A DNA stretch of 64,000 bases from Phycisphaerae bacterium (GCA_029260015.1 JAJDEB010000032.1:1-64000); one strand, 5' to 3'. Shown: positions 35,504 through 43,885, counted from the stretch's first letter. The notes: generated by a model not told the origin, from the letters alone. A program made the numbers and translations.

Positions 35504-35568
35504 GTAGGGTGGGCCGTGCCCACCGCCGTTCAAATGGTCAAGGGATTGGTGGGCACGGCCCACCCTAC
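35504..35568. repeat. REP-like palindrome, GTAGGGT family (copy 2)
   Basis: Perfect 21-base inverted arms at 35504-35524 and 35548-35568, starting GTAGGGTGGGCCGTGCCC and ending GGCCCACCCTAC, enclose 23 bases. It starts 4 bases after the stop of the anti-sigma-like gene. It shares the GTAGGGT end and overall form with the copy at 2503-2560. Palindromes of this GTAGGGTGGGC type are common dispersed repeats in many bacterial genomes. Confidence 0.9.
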
Positions 35569-35660
35569 ACGGGGCGGTTATTACCTGGTGAGATTTAGAA
35601 GTGGAAACATGAACGAGGCGGCTGGCGTCGTCTCCATCAAATTTGAAAGGGTGGATGAAG

Positions 35661-36560
35661 ATGTATAAGAGCAAAATGATTCGATTCAACTGGATGCACA
35701 TCGCGTTTGCGTCGCTGGCATTGGCGTTTGTGTCATCACCGAGTTGGGCTGTGGGTGTGGACGAACCCGCACCGGACGACGCAGCCGTCACCGCAGACGA
35801 TGGTGCGGTTGGAGAAGCCGGCGAGAAGGGTCGTCGTGGACGTCGCGGATTCCGAGGAGACCGCTTTGGCGATGAAGGCTTCGGACCGGGACCGCGCGAT
35901 GGAGCCAAGGGTCGTCGCGGCAAACGTGGTGGTCGGCGTCCGGGTGCGATGCTCTGGAACCGCATGACTGAAGAAGAACGCGAAGACGTTCGTGAGTTCG
36001 TAGCCGAGTATTATCCAGAGGTCAGCGAGTCGTTGGATGCCAATGATAGCGAGGAAGGTGACAACCGACTTAATCGTCGCCACGCCCGCATGCTTCCGGA
36101 AATCCTTCGGATGCACGAACTGTCCAATGAAGATCCGAACATGTTTGAAATCAAAATGGCCGAGCAGAAGAGTCGCTTTGAATTGCGTCGTTTGATCCGC
36201 GAATATCGACAAGCCGACAATACCGAAACCAAGGAACAGCTCAGCACCGAAATCAAACCGTTGGTCGAAGCCGCATTCGACGCCCAGCAGTCACGCATGG
36301 AGCAAGAGGTCGTCGGTCTCGAAAGACGCCTCGAAGGTCTTCGCAATCACATTGCCACCCGTGCCGAGAATCGTGACGCCGAAATCGAGCAGGCATTTGC
36401 CGACGTCCTCGATGGCAAAGAACCCAAAGGCGAGCGTTTCAATCGTGAACGCCGACGCAGCGGTCGAAGGGAAGGCCGCGAACGGCGTGGCCCGGTAGCG
36501 ATTCCCGAACAGGGCGAACCTGACAGCCCGCAAGACATGGATGACGAAACCGAAGAATAA
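35661..36560 (+). CDS. Exported Arg/Gly-rich coiled-coil protein, 299 aa
   Basis: Signal peptide FNWMHIAFASLALAFVSSPSWA with cleavage at SWA, then an acidic stretch, a basic Arg/Gly-rich region (RRGRRGFRGDRFGDEGFGPG; KGRRGKRGGRRPG) and a long helical part (TEEEREDVREFVAEYYPEVS; MEQEVVGLERRLEGLRNHIA), ending in another basic then acidic tail. The helical part is like planctomycete periplasmic proteins found behind ECF sigma genes and loosely like Spy/CpxP-type stress proteins. I chose the ATG at 35661, which has GGGTGG upstream; 35655 is also possible. It is probably a target or part of the sigma/anti-sigma unit. Confidence 0.75.
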   Translation: MYKSKMIRFNWMHIAFASLALAFVSSPSWAVGVDEPAPDDAAVTADDGAVGEAGEKGRRGRRGFRGDRFGDEGFGPGPRDGAKGRRGKRGGRRPGAMLWNRMTEEEREDVREFVAEYYPEVSESLDANDSEEGDNRLNRRHARMLPEILRMHELSNEDPNMFEIKMAEQKSRFELRRLIREYRQADNTETKEQLSTEIKPLVEAAFDAQQSRMEQEVVGLERRLEGLRNHIATRAENRDAEIEQAFADVLDGKEPKGERFNRERRRSGRREGRERRGPVAIPEQGEPDSPQDMDDETEE

Positions 36561-36592
36561 CCTCATCAATCTCAAGTAGCGTTCATACGTTC

Positions 36593-36636
36593 GCGGCGTC
36601 CGATGTGGTGATCCACTGCATTGGACGCCGCTTTTC
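36593..36636 (+). terminator. Rho-independent terminator
   Basis: GCGGCGTCCGATG (36593-36605) pairs with CATTGGACGCCGC (36619-36631) over 13 positions, with one G-U pair and a 13-base loop, followed directly by TTTTC. It lies 33 bases after the stop of the Arg/Gly-rich exported protein and ends that operon before ffh. Confidence 0.88.
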
Positions 36637-36764
36637 TACAGGTACTTCTGCGACCGGAGGCAACGTCACAATCGTACAGGTGTTCTGTTCACGTTGACGA
36701 AAACCTGCTTATTGCACACAATCAAAGGGAGCAATTATCTTAAATAATGAGGTAACCCGAATTC

Positions 36765-38204
36765 ATGTTTGATTCACTTACGCAGCGGTTCAGCGGTGTC
36801 TTCAAGGGGCTCCGCGGTCGGGGTCGCATCTCCGAAGACAACGTAAAGGAAGCAATGCGCGAAGTCCGTACCGCGCTGCTCGAAGCCGACGTTCACGTCG
36901 ATGTCGCCCGCGATTTCTGCGATCAGGTTTATCAGAAGGCCATCGGCGAAGAAGTCATCAACACGCTGAAGCCCGATCAACTCATCATCAAAATCGTCCA
37001 CGACGAACTTGTGCAGTTGATGGGCCCGGTCGATCCAAAGATTCCGTTCATCTCCGGCGGACCGACCGTATTGATGATGGCCGGTCTGCAAGGTTCGGGT
37101 AAGACAACCACCTGCGGCAAACTCGCCCGAAAAGTCATCGCCAGCGCGAAGCGCCCTTTGCTCGTCGCAGCCGACTTAAAGCGCCCGGCGGCCATCGATC
37201 AGCTTGAAGTCCTCGGCGAACAGATTGGCGCTCCGGTCTACACCGAGCGCGGTCATCTCAACGCGGTGAAGGTCTGCCGCAACGGTATCGCCCACGCCCG
37301 TAAGACCGATCGCGACGTGGTGATTCTCGATACGGCTGGTCGCCTGGCGATTGACGAAGAGATGATGGCCGAAGTTGCCAAGATCGCGACCACCTGCAAA
37401 CCTCAGCAAATCTATCTCGTGCTCGACGCGATGACCGGTCAGGATGCGGTTGCGACTGCGAAAGCATTTAATGATCGGTTGGAACTTGACGGCTGCATCT
37501 TGACGAAGCTCGACAGCGACACGCGCGGTGGTGCGGCGCTTTCGCTCAAGCACGTGACGGGTAAGCCGATCAAGTTCGTCGGTATGGGCGAAAAGCTCGA
37601 CGCCCTCGAAGCGTTCCATCCCGATCGCGTAGCCGGCAGTATCCTCGGCATGGGCGACATGCTGACGCTGGTCGAAAAAGCGCAGGAACAGTTCGACGCA
37701 GATGAGCAAGCCAAGCTCGAAAAGAAGATGGCCAAGGGATCGATGACCCTTGACGATTTTCTCGATCAGATGCGCAAGGTTCAGAAGATGGGCTCGATGC
37801 GCGACATCCTCAAGAAGCTGCCCGGTTTTGGTGGGATGGGATCGGACCTGAAAGTCGACGACAAAGAGATCAGCCGCATGGAGGCGATCGTGTTGTCGAT
37901 GACCAAAAAGGAACGAGCGAACCCGGCGATCATCGACACCTCGCGCCGAAGACGCATCGCCAAAGGCAGCGGGGCGGCGACGTCTGATGTCAGCGGGTTG
38001 GTGAAGTCGTTCTCACAAATGCGCGATATGATGAAGGGGATGGCCGGCATGGGCATGCGCGATCGCATGCGTTTCGCCTCACAAATGTCGCAGATGGCGG
38101 CAGCGGGTCAAATGCCAGCAATGAAAGGCAAATCCAGCACATCATCAAAGCGCCGAGTCAACACCAAAGACAAACGCAAAGCCCGCAAGCGCAAAAGAAA
38201 GTAA
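36765..38204 (+). CDS. ffh: Signal recognition particle protein Ffh, 479 aa
   Basis: GTPase that binds 4.5S RNA and signal sequences and docks ribosomes to FtsY at the membrane. The N domain is residues 1-90. The G domain shows P-loop GLQGSGKTTTCGKL, DTAGRLAIDEEMM and TKLDSDTRGGAALS. The linker GMGDMLTLVEKAQE leads to the Met-rich M domain (MAKGSMTLDDFLDQMRKVQK, MKGMAGMGMRDRMRFASQMS), ending in a very basic tail. The start MFDSLTQRFSGVFKGL is canonical. It ends 7 bases from a convergent lipoprotein gene. Confidence 0.97.
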   Translation: MFDSLTQRFSGVFKGLRGRGRISEDNVKEAMREVRTALLEADVHVDVARDFCDQVYQKAIGEEVINTLKPDQLIIKIVHDELVQLMGPVDPKIPFISGGPTVLMMAGLQGSGKTTTCGKLARKVIASAKRPLLVAADLKRPAAIDQLEVLGEQIGAPVYTERGHLNAVKVCRNGIAHARKTDRDVVILDTAGRLAIDEEMMAEVAKIATTCKPQQIYLVLDAMTGQDAVATAKAFNDRLELDGCILTKLDSDTRGGAALSLKHVTGKPIKFVGMGEKLDALEAFHPDRVAGSILGMGDMLTLVEKAQEQFDADEQAKLEKKMAKGSMTLDDFLDQMRKVQKMGSMRDILKKLPGFGGMGSDLKVDDKEISRMEAIVLSMTKKERANPAIIDTSRRRRIAKGSGAATSDVSGLVKSFSQMRDMMKGMAGMGMRDRMRFASQMSQMAAAGQMPAMKGKSSTSSKRRVNTKDKRKARKRKRK

Positions 38205-38211
38205 CGCGCGA

Positions 38212-39012
38212 TCAGTGCTTATGCCGAAGCGTTTGACAAGCGCGGTTATTACCGATCAAACCAGCCCTAGCCAGCGTACACAATCCACCACTTGGTCCCG
38301 AGGCGAGATTTACCTGACGACTAAGGATGGTGTTAGGGCCTGCTCCTCCAAACACGAATCCAGGTCCCGCCGATCCACCTGTTATTGATCTACGGACGCC
38401 GCCTGACGTTGGAGCAGGTGCTCCTAGGCCCGCAGCGCTTTGAACGCCTTGTGAACTCGTTACTAGCGACTGCGAAAGCGAAGCCACCGATCGATTGTCC
38501 GCTGTTCCCAACGCGAGTGCGGCCGTCGAGTTTGCAAGCAGGCCTGCGCTTCGAACGCCAGCACTTGGCACTGTATAGCGACGTTGGTCCGCGTCGGCTG
38601 AACGCGTATCAGGTTGATCGATTGAGTTGATGCCGTCGGTGCGCTCGGCGCCATTCGTATTCATGTTCTTCGCCGACGCCGTTGATTCGGCGGGTGTCGG
38701 AAGGGTTTTATTGGTTTGTCTTTGCGGAGCAGCATTCGGCTTCGATTGAACAGGCGCAGTGCGAACTTCCTCCGGCTGATACGACGCCACCTTTGCCAGT
38801 TTCATTTTCCCGGAGTTTGATCGACTGGTCTGCCCACCAATATTCGTTTGATCATCGTCAACGACCGTCACCGAACGGCTGGACACTTGGGACGTTTGAG
38901 CGGGCGCACCGTCTCCCGGGTTGTGGAAAACCGTCTGAATCTGCGAGCATCCGCCACCGGCGAAAAGGGCCAGCGCTGCGATGATGAGGGCTTGTGATGC
39001 TTGCTTTCTCAT
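38212..39012 (-). CDS. Ser/Thr/Gln-rich lipoprotein, 266 aa
   Basis: From the ATG at 39012 (MRKQASQALIIAALALFAGG) the protein has a lipoprotein signal with lipobox FAGGGC. The rest is low-complexity (PQRQTNKTLPTPAESTASAK; GGVRRSITGGSAGPGFVFGG), without domains I can name. The track start ten codons upstream adds a charged stretch before the signal and is less likely. It is probably anchored in a membrane and extended or disordered. It is convergent with ffh and divergent from the next lipoprotein. Confidence 0.75.
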   Translation of the reverse strand: MRKQASQALIIAALALFAGGGCSQIQTVFHNPGDGAPAQTSQVSSRSVTVVDDDQTNIGGQTSRSNSGKMKLAKVASYQPEEVRTAPVQSKPNAAPQRQTNKTLPTPAESTASAKNMNTNGAERTDGINSIDQPDTRSADADQRRYTVPSAGVRSAGLLANSTAALALGTADNRSVASLSQSLVTSSQGVQSAAGLGAPAPTSGGVRRSITGGSAGPGFVFGGAGPNTILSRQVNLASGPSGGLCTLARAGLIGNNRACQTLRHKH

Positions 39013-39295
39013 GATTCTCGCTTCTCCTGGAAAGGTCGGCACCTGCCGACGACAATCAATTCTTAGGACACTCGCTCGGGCGACGCAAGCCTAAACAGTG
39101 ACCCGGTACTAGGCTGTTGTCGCCGCATCGGTATAATCTTTCACGAGATCAACCGAATCTTGCGGGCAACCAAGTGTCCGCAGAATCGGAAAAACCGCTA
39201 AAATGGGTCCACAAGGGCCGGAACCAAAGATTCGAGCAGGGGCCAGCCACCATGGAAAATCGCCCCCGAAGAAATTTCGCGAAGGGAACATTGCA

Positions 39296-39865
39296 ATGAA
39301 TAGCCCCCGTAATCGGCGTTTTATCGGATTGATCGGCATGTCAGCCGCTGCGTTTGGCGTACTCCTGACCGGTAGTTGTGTGGAGCAGCTTCCGCAGGCT
39401 CTCGCACCGGAGACAGCCCGCGTGGCGATTCAAAGCCAATGCGCCCAGAACGTGATCAACTGCACCACGAGTTGGCCCGAAGCCGTCGTTGCGGTCGAAT
39501 CAATCGGCGGGCAGATGGTGACGCTGACGGATACCGGATTTCTAATCGAAGGCACGGACGGTAATGGCCAGGAAACCGTGCGACTGTTGGGAAGCGACAG
39601 CGTCCCGGGCGATGGAGCGACGTTGACATCGTTCGAGTGGAGCTTCGGTGCAACGGACGAAGACCCGACCACGTTGGCATCGGGCACCGTTTTTTCAGAT
39701 GATGAGACCGAAGATGTAGCGTTGGCCACCGGTTTTCATTACATCCGGCTAACGGTGGAAAACGACATCATCCGCGAAGTAATCGCATCGGACGAATTCG
39801 GCGTGCTGTTTCAAGACACTCCAAGCTTCGACTTCATAGAATTGGAAATAGAAGTAAGGGACTAA
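39296..39865 (+). CDS. Lipoprotein with PKD-like domain, 189 aa
   Basis: The ATG at 39296, after AAGGGA, begins a lipoprotein signal (FIGLIGMSAAAFGVLLTGSC). The mature part looks like one Ig/PKD-type beta sandwich: LLGSDSVPGDGATLTSFEWS, then GATDEDPTTLASGTVFSDDE and HYIRLTVENDII. Such domains usually mediate surface contacts. The track ORF start at 39203 is a non-coding extension. The function is unknown. Confidence 0.75.
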   Translation: MNSPRNRRFIGLIGMSAAAFGVLLTGSCVEQLPQALAPETARVAIQSQCAQNVINCTTSWPEAVVAVESIGGQMVTLTDTGFLIEGTDGNGQETVRLLGSDSVPGDGATLTSFEWSFGATDEDPTTLASGTVFSDDETEDVALATGFHYIRLTVENDIIREVIASDEFGVLFQDTPSFDFIELEIEVRD

Positions 39866-39982
39866 GCCCAACAAAAAAATGTAGGGTGTGGCTCGCCGCA
39901 CCTGTTAAATCCGTAACAAGACAAATCGAAAAACCAAAGCGCCAACCCACAAGACACCAAGAAAGGCGCAACCAAGTCATTC

Positions 39983-40066
39983 GGGCGAGTGGCGGAATGG
40001 CAGACGCAGGGGATTTAAAATCCCCCGAGGGTAAACCTCGTGCGGGTTCGACTCCCGCCTTGCCCA
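39983..40066 (+). tRNA. tRNA-Leu (UAA)
   Basis: 84 bases, class II fold: acceptor GGGCGAG pairs with CTTGCCC (one G-U) before discriminator A; anticodon stem GGGGAT/ATCCCC with loop TTTAAA, anticodon TAA; variable arm CGAGGGTAAACCTCG; T-arm GCGGGTTCGACTCCCGC. CCA is not encoded. An AT-rich gene of foreign look begins 91 bases downstream. Confidence 0.97.
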
Positions 40067-40157
40067 GTCTTCAAGAGTTGTTCTTGAGTTCAAGCATTCC
40101 GTCTCAATCACCTTGCGAGTTGAGCATAATTATTGCAAGACTGCGGAGGAACAGGAA

Positions 40158-41135
40158 TTGAACGAACACGATAGAGCCTTAGAAGGCCTCAAGAAGATTC
40201 TCCAATCAATTCAGGAACGCAATGCGGATGAGCTTGCAAACAATCCTAGTCACGGCGATCTGAAGTTGACGGAAGCACACTCGTCAATAGAGTCTGCGAT
40301 TTCATTGGCCAAAGATGTCCTCGTACTTCCGCTAGAAATTCTTCCAACGGTTACACTATTGAGCCTAACCAACCCAACTAAAACAATGTCAAATGTCTTG
40401 ACGTTGGCTGCTAATTTTAGAATTGACACTCCAAACGCAAAACACGAAAAAACGCAGTTGGTTGGCAAGATTGACGATAATTTGGGCGAATTTCACAAGC
40501 ACTACCTACATGTCATACCGTATCTCTTGATCAAGAAGAAAGGGATTAACACTACGCAACTAAGATTGAAGGCACTGGTTGAAGATTTAGAGGTGAAGAA
40601 AGAAGAACTTGGCAAAAAATTGCTGCTATTAAATGACGCCCTAGCGGAATCGGCAGTTTCGCGTAACTCCGAATACTTTTGTAAGGTCGCAACGGCGCAT
40701 AAGAAATCTTCAAAGACTTGGCTTGTTATAGCTTGTATTCTAGCGGTTGCGACTGTTGCGATCGCAATCGCGTGGCCCTTCTTGGTCACTGCGTTAGAGT
40801 TGAACCCGCTCAAGACAGCTGAGGGAATTGCTACTCGTATTATCATCGTTTCTTTGATGTCATTTTCTGTCGTATGGTCATCTAGGATTTATCGTGCCCA
40901 CAGGCATCTATATGTTGTCAATACGCATCGCCAAACAGCTTTACAAACGTTCCAATCTTTTTTTGAGGCGACTAAAGATCCTGACATCAAGAATGCGGTC
41001 CTCCTAGCTGCAACTCGATGTATTTTTTCCCCTTCAGCATCTGGATTTTTGGGTGGGGATCAGGATAACTCTGGGACAAACATTGTAGAGATTATTGGTA
41101 AGGCAACCGAGAAGGCATCTACCAACTCTAGCTAG
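40158..41135 (+). CDS. Membrane protein of unknown function, AT-rich gene, 325 aa
   Basis: I place the start at TTG 40158 because GGAGG lies eight bases upstream; the track's TTG at 40113 has no such site. Residues 1-170 are cytosolic and helical with a long coiled coil (LRLKALVEDLEVKKEELGKK). Two transmembrane segments follow (WLVIACILAVATVAIAIAWP; TRIIIVSLMSFSVVW). After a short loop comes a conserved-looking C-terminus (YRAHRHLYVVNTHRQTALQT, then KNAVLLAATRCIFSPSASGF). I recall this C-terminal pattern from uncharacterised, scattered bacterial membrane proteins, some in accessory islands, but cannot name the family with certainty. Base composition is clearly more AT-rich than its neighbours, and the gene sits just behind a tRNA, which suggests horizontal transfer. 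Confidence 0.75.
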   Translation: MNEHDRALEGLKKILQSIQERNADELANNPSHGDLKLTEAHSSIESAISLAKDVLVLPLEILPTVTLLSLTNPTKTMSNVLTLAANFRIDTPNAKHEKTQLVGKIDDNLGEFHKHYLHVIPYLLIKKKGINTTQLRLKALVEDLEVKKEELGKKLLLLNDALAESAVSRNSEYFCKVATAHKKSSKTWLVIACILAVATVAIAIAWPFLVTALELNPLKTAEGIATRIIIVSLMSFSVVWSSRIYRAHRHLYVVNTHRQTALQTFQSFFEATKDPDIKNAVLLAATRCIFSPSASGFLGGDQDNSGTNIVEIIGKATEKASTNSS

Positions 41136-41222
41136 TTTAATGGATTTTGGAGATGTACCTTGGATCATCGACCAGGCCTATGATCAGGCTGCGAGTGGTA
41201 GACCACGTCTACACAAGAACGC

Positions 41223-41260
41223 AGGCCGGCTCATTGCGAACCGGCCTACGGGGTTGTTTC
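41223..41260. terminator. Hairpin, possible bidirectional terminator
   Basis: AGGCCGG (41223-41229) pairs with CCGGCCT (41241-41247) around an 11-base loop; a T-rich tract (GTTGTTTCTTC) follows after a few bases on the plus strand. It lies between the AT-rich membrane-protein gene and the PEP-CTERM remnant and could end transcription from either side. Confidence 0.5.
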
Positions 41261-41281
41261 TTCAGTTGTGTTGACTGCTGT

Positions 41282-41452
41282 TTAGCGACGACGGCGCGAC
41301 ATGACTGCAATGCCACCTAAGCCCAGCAGTGCGAGGCTTGCCGGTTCTGGCACGTCTACCGTCATCACGAAGTTGGCGATGTCGCCCGGATCGTTGGGGC
41401 CGAATGCGAAGAGGCTCCAGCCTGAACTTGCGGTGAATACTGAGGGGCATTT
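41282..41452 (-). pseudogene. 5'-truncated PEP-CTERM protein remnant
   Basis: The track shows a different frame here (41262-41456), but the minus-strand frame ending at TAA 41282-41284 reads a textbook PEP-CTERM tail: TVDVPEPASLALLGLGGIAV, then MSRRRR and stop. It is preceded by FTASSGWSLFAFGPNDPGDI. The frame is closed by a TGA at 41453-41455 and has no start codon or ribosome site at a sensible place, so only the last ~56 codons of an exosortase substrate survive. It could also reflect a frameshift. It indicates that the genome has or had the PEP-CTERM/exosortase export-sorting system. Confidence 0.8.
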
Positions 41453-41481
41453 TCACCGCGAACGCTCAATTTCACGATGAG

Positions 41482-41868
41482 TTAGAATGTCGCCAGGTAG
41501 GCGGCGATGTCGTTGATGCTTTGTTGGTCGAAGTTCGGGAACAAGTCCTGGTGCAGAGACTCGTTAAACGTCTCGGTGAGGAAACTTGCGCTGGCGCCTG
41601 CGATATCCGGGGCGTTGCCCGTACCGGTGCCGGGTTCGGCGTGGCATCTCAAGCAATTGGAGTCGTAGGAGGTCTTGCCTGCGGTCGATTGGCCGCCACC
41701 GTCTTCACCATTCATACCGTCTCCACCGTTCATGCCGTCGCCGCCATTGCCATCGTTCATCCCATCGCCACCTTGGTTATTTGTGGGAGCCATTTGGCAG
41801 CCGGCGCCGACCGTTACCAGACCGGCAAGCAGCATGAGAACCGCAACCCCGCGCAGTTTATTCGTCAT
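41482..41868 (-). CDS. Lipoprotein c-type cytochrome, 128 aa
   Basis: Starting at the ATG at 41868 (MTNKLRGVAVLMLLAGLVTV) the protein has a lipobox VGAGC, a low-complexity Gly/Asp/Asn linker (GGDGMNDGNGGDGMNGGDGM) and a small cytochrome c domain with a single haem site CLRCH and the C-terminal helix FDQQSINDIAAYLATF typical of class I cytochromes. The heme is covalently attached outside the cytoplasm, and the protein probably shuttles or relays electrons. The linker is encoded by short tandem repeats. No oxidoreductase partner is adjacent. Confidence 0.85.
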   Translation of the reverse strand: MTNKLRGVAVLMLLAGLVTVGAGCQMAPTNNQGGDGMNDGNGGDGMNGGDGMNGEDGGGQSTAGKTSYDSNCLRCHAEPGTGTGNAPDIAGASASFLTETFNESLHQDLFPNFDQQSINDIAAYLATF

Positions 41869-42066
41869 CATTTGTTCATCTCCATTGTCCACCGATTAGT
41901 CGAAGGAACCCGTCCGATAATCATCGTCCAAATCGCGTGACAAACTGAAGACTCCGCCACAAACTAGCAATTTCCAAATCAACCGGAGAGTCCTCGATTC
42001 GCTGCAGGGGCATCTAAGCCCGAGAAAATGTATAAAATTGGCGAAAACGTGGTAAATTCAACCAGT

Positions 42067-42348
42067 TCATTTTGAATCGCTTGCCGAATCTTTTCCAGTA
42101 ATCATGTTTCCAAAATCGCCGGCTGAGTCTTTCGCTTTCTTGAGCAGTCGTTTCGCCCAGACGAATTCGGTGGCGAGAATTGCCAAACCGGCTGGGATGA
42201 CGATAAACGCTGGGCCGGGTAGGACCAGCAGGGCGACACCTACCAGCACCACCGTTCCACCGACCACCAGGACGATGACGCGTTTGGCTTGTTTGAGAAG
42301 TGCTTCGATGCCATTCTCTGCGGCGGATTTGTTGTTTTTGTTTGTCAT
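42067..42348 (-). CDS. PGPGW-type small membrane protein, 93 aa
   Basis: Two hydrophobic segments (VIVLVVGGTVVLVGVALLVL, then AFIVIPAGLAILATEFVWAK) around LPGPAF, with the LAILATEFVWAKRLL block, identify the family usually called PGPGW or putative transmembrane protein; here the Trp-bearing motif is PGPAF rather than PGPGW. Basic residues follow the second segment. The role is unknown. It lies 11 bases downstream of the AraC-type gene on the same strand, so the two are probably cotranscribed. Confidence 0.85.
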   Translation of the reverse strand: MTNKNNKSAAENGIEALLKQAKRVIVLVVGGTVVLVGVALLVLPGPAFIVIPAGLAILATEFVWAKRLLKKAKDSAGDFGNMITGKDSASDSK

Positions 42349-42359
42349 CTTGACGACTT

Positions 42360-43286
42360 CTATCGCGCACGTTTCACGGGAATTTGGACATCTATTTCGA
42401 AATATTCTTCGCCGTGTTGGAAAGGGCGGCCAATCATTGACTCGAAGAACGGGTGGTCGGCGGGGACGTAACGACTGTTGGGTAGCCAGGTTCGAAAGAT
42501 CCAGTCCAACACCCGTAATGCATCTTGGATAGACCCGCGCAACTCGACTTGCGCGACGGTCATCGGTGGGAATTCGATCGCGCCGATTTCACCTTCCGGT
42601 TCGATTGAGTCGACCACCAGCCCGAGGTCATAGCGACAGTCTTTCGGGTCGACGATTTCGGGATCGTCCCACATGTAGCCCAGCCATTGCCCGTCGGCGA
42701 GCCCGCGGTCTTCTGCCCATGTGACGAATCGCTTGGCGGCTTGGAACACTGCGCCTTCTCGATACGAATCATGCACCCGCAAATACGCCACCCGTCGAGC
42801 CGGAAGTTGTCGCAGTGTCAAATCAAAGTCGTCGGAACTGCCTTCGTCGGGAAGCTTGTCTAAGCGATGGCCGGGTACTTGCTCACGCAATGCGGCTTCC
42901 ATGTCATGCCGCCGTTCTTTGCGGAATTTGTCCAGGTTGAATTCACTTGGTGGAACGCCGTACTTGTCTTTGAATCGGCGCGAAAAATCCGAAAGTGACG
43001 CGAACCCGCAGGCCAATGATATCTGCGTTAGTGATTGCGGACCTTGATGCGAGAGCATCCAAAGCGATCGTTCCAACCGGACCCGCCGCACGAACTGGTT
43101 GAGCGTTTCACTCATTATTGCTCTAAATATTCGGTGAAAATGAAACGGTGAAAAGCATGCGACTTCAGCGATGGCATCGAGGTTCAACGGCTTGTCGAGA
43201 TTTAGCACGACGTAATCGATCGCGCGGTTCACACCCTTGAGGTAGTGCGGTGCGGCGTCGGGCGGGTTTTCAGATTCGATTCGCAA
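42360..43286 (-). CDS. AraC-family regulator with GyrI-like ligand domain, 308 aa
   Basis: Two AraC helix-turn-helix motifs are at residues about 20-125 (LDAIAEVACFSPFHFHRIFR and LTQISLACGFASLSDFSRRFKDKYGVPPSEF), followed by a GyrI/BmrR-like effector domain (about 150-305; LTLRQLPARRVAYLRVHDSY, MWDDPEIVDPKDCRYDLGLV, GRPFQHGEEYFEIDVQIPV). This architecture matches the Rob/SoxS-like regulators that bind amphipathic ligands. The start is TTG; no better upstream codon exists and its ribosome site is weak. Targets are not evident; the RND pumps are 4 kb or more away. Confidence 0.9.
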   Translation of the reverse strand: MRIESENPPDAAPHYLKGVNRAIDYVVLNLDKPLNLDAIAEVACFSPFHFHRIFRAIMSETLNQFVRRVRLERSLWMLSHQGPQSLTQISLACGFASLSDFSRRFKDKYGVPPSEFNLDKFRKERRHDMEAALREQVPGHRLDKLPDEGSSDDFDLTLRQLPARRVAYLRVHDSYREGAVFQAAKRFVTWAEDRGLADGQWLGYMWDDPEIVDPKDCRYDLGLVVDSIEPEGEIGAIEFPPMTVAQVELRGSIQDALRVLDWIFRTWLPNSRYVPADHPFFESMIGRPFQHGEEYFEIDVQIPVKRAR

Positions 43287-43450
43287 GATTTGTCAAACCG
43301 TACTGGAGATGATTTGTTATTTTGGCCATGATGACAAGAATAAACAGCATAAGACTTCCGTTGGTGACGTCGATCCTGGTGCTTTCATCTTGCAATAATA
43401 GTGTGCGCACCGGGTCGTCGCAATTTTTGGAATCACAAAGGAATAACGCT

Positions 43451-43822
43451 ATGGATTTGGGAGCATTTTCGGTCAGTCTTACCGTCAAGGACATCGCGGC
43501 ATCGCTGGCGTTTTATGAAGAGTTGGGATTCAAACAGATTCACGGTGATCAATCGCAAAATTGGTTGATTTTGCAAAACGGTGCCAGCACGATCGGTCTG
43601 TTTCAGGGGATGTTTGAGCGGAATTGCCTGACGTTTAACCCTGGCTGGGCGAATCATGGCGATCATCCGGACGGGTTCACCGACGTTCGCGAAATCCAGA
43701 AACGATTGAAGACGGCTGGCTTGACCCTTACAACCGAAGCCGACGAATCAACCGAAGGGCCGGCGAGTTGCACGCTTGTCGATCCTGATGGGAATCCGGT
43801 CTTGATTGATCAGCATCGTTGA
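43451..43822 (+). CDS. VOC-family (glyoxalase-like) protein, 123 aa
   Basis: One vicinal-oxygen-chelate domain pair: LGAFSVSLTVKDIAASLAFY, EELGFKQIHGDQSQ, WLILQNGASTIGLFQGMF and DPDGNPVLIDQH. I use the ATG at 43451, preceded by AAGGA; the track start 43 codons earlier contains a spurious hydrophobic stretch. Typical length for a single-copy VOC protein that dimerises. Metal ligands and substrate cannot be assigned. It is divergent from the AraC-type gene. Confidence 0.88.
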   Translation: MDLGAFSVSLTVKDIAASLAFYEELGFKQIHGDQSQNWLILQNGASTIGLFQGMFERNCLTFNPGWANHGDHPDGFTDVREIQKRLKTAGLTLTTEADESTEGPASCTLVDPDGNPVLIDQHR

Positions 43823-43885
43823 CATTTCATCGCACCCTAGGCCCGCCGACTTGTTTGCATTCCGCGTGACGTTTAGCATGTCATT

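Noticed and set aside
38385-38630. 81-aa plus-strand ORF inside the lipoprotein gene region
   Set aside because: Antisense to the low-complexity lipoprotein; no ribosome site.
41262-41456. 64-aa minus-strand ORF from the track
   Set aside because: It is in a different frame from the PEP-CTERM tail and gives an Arg/Pro-rich sequence without features; the tail frame is the meaningful one.
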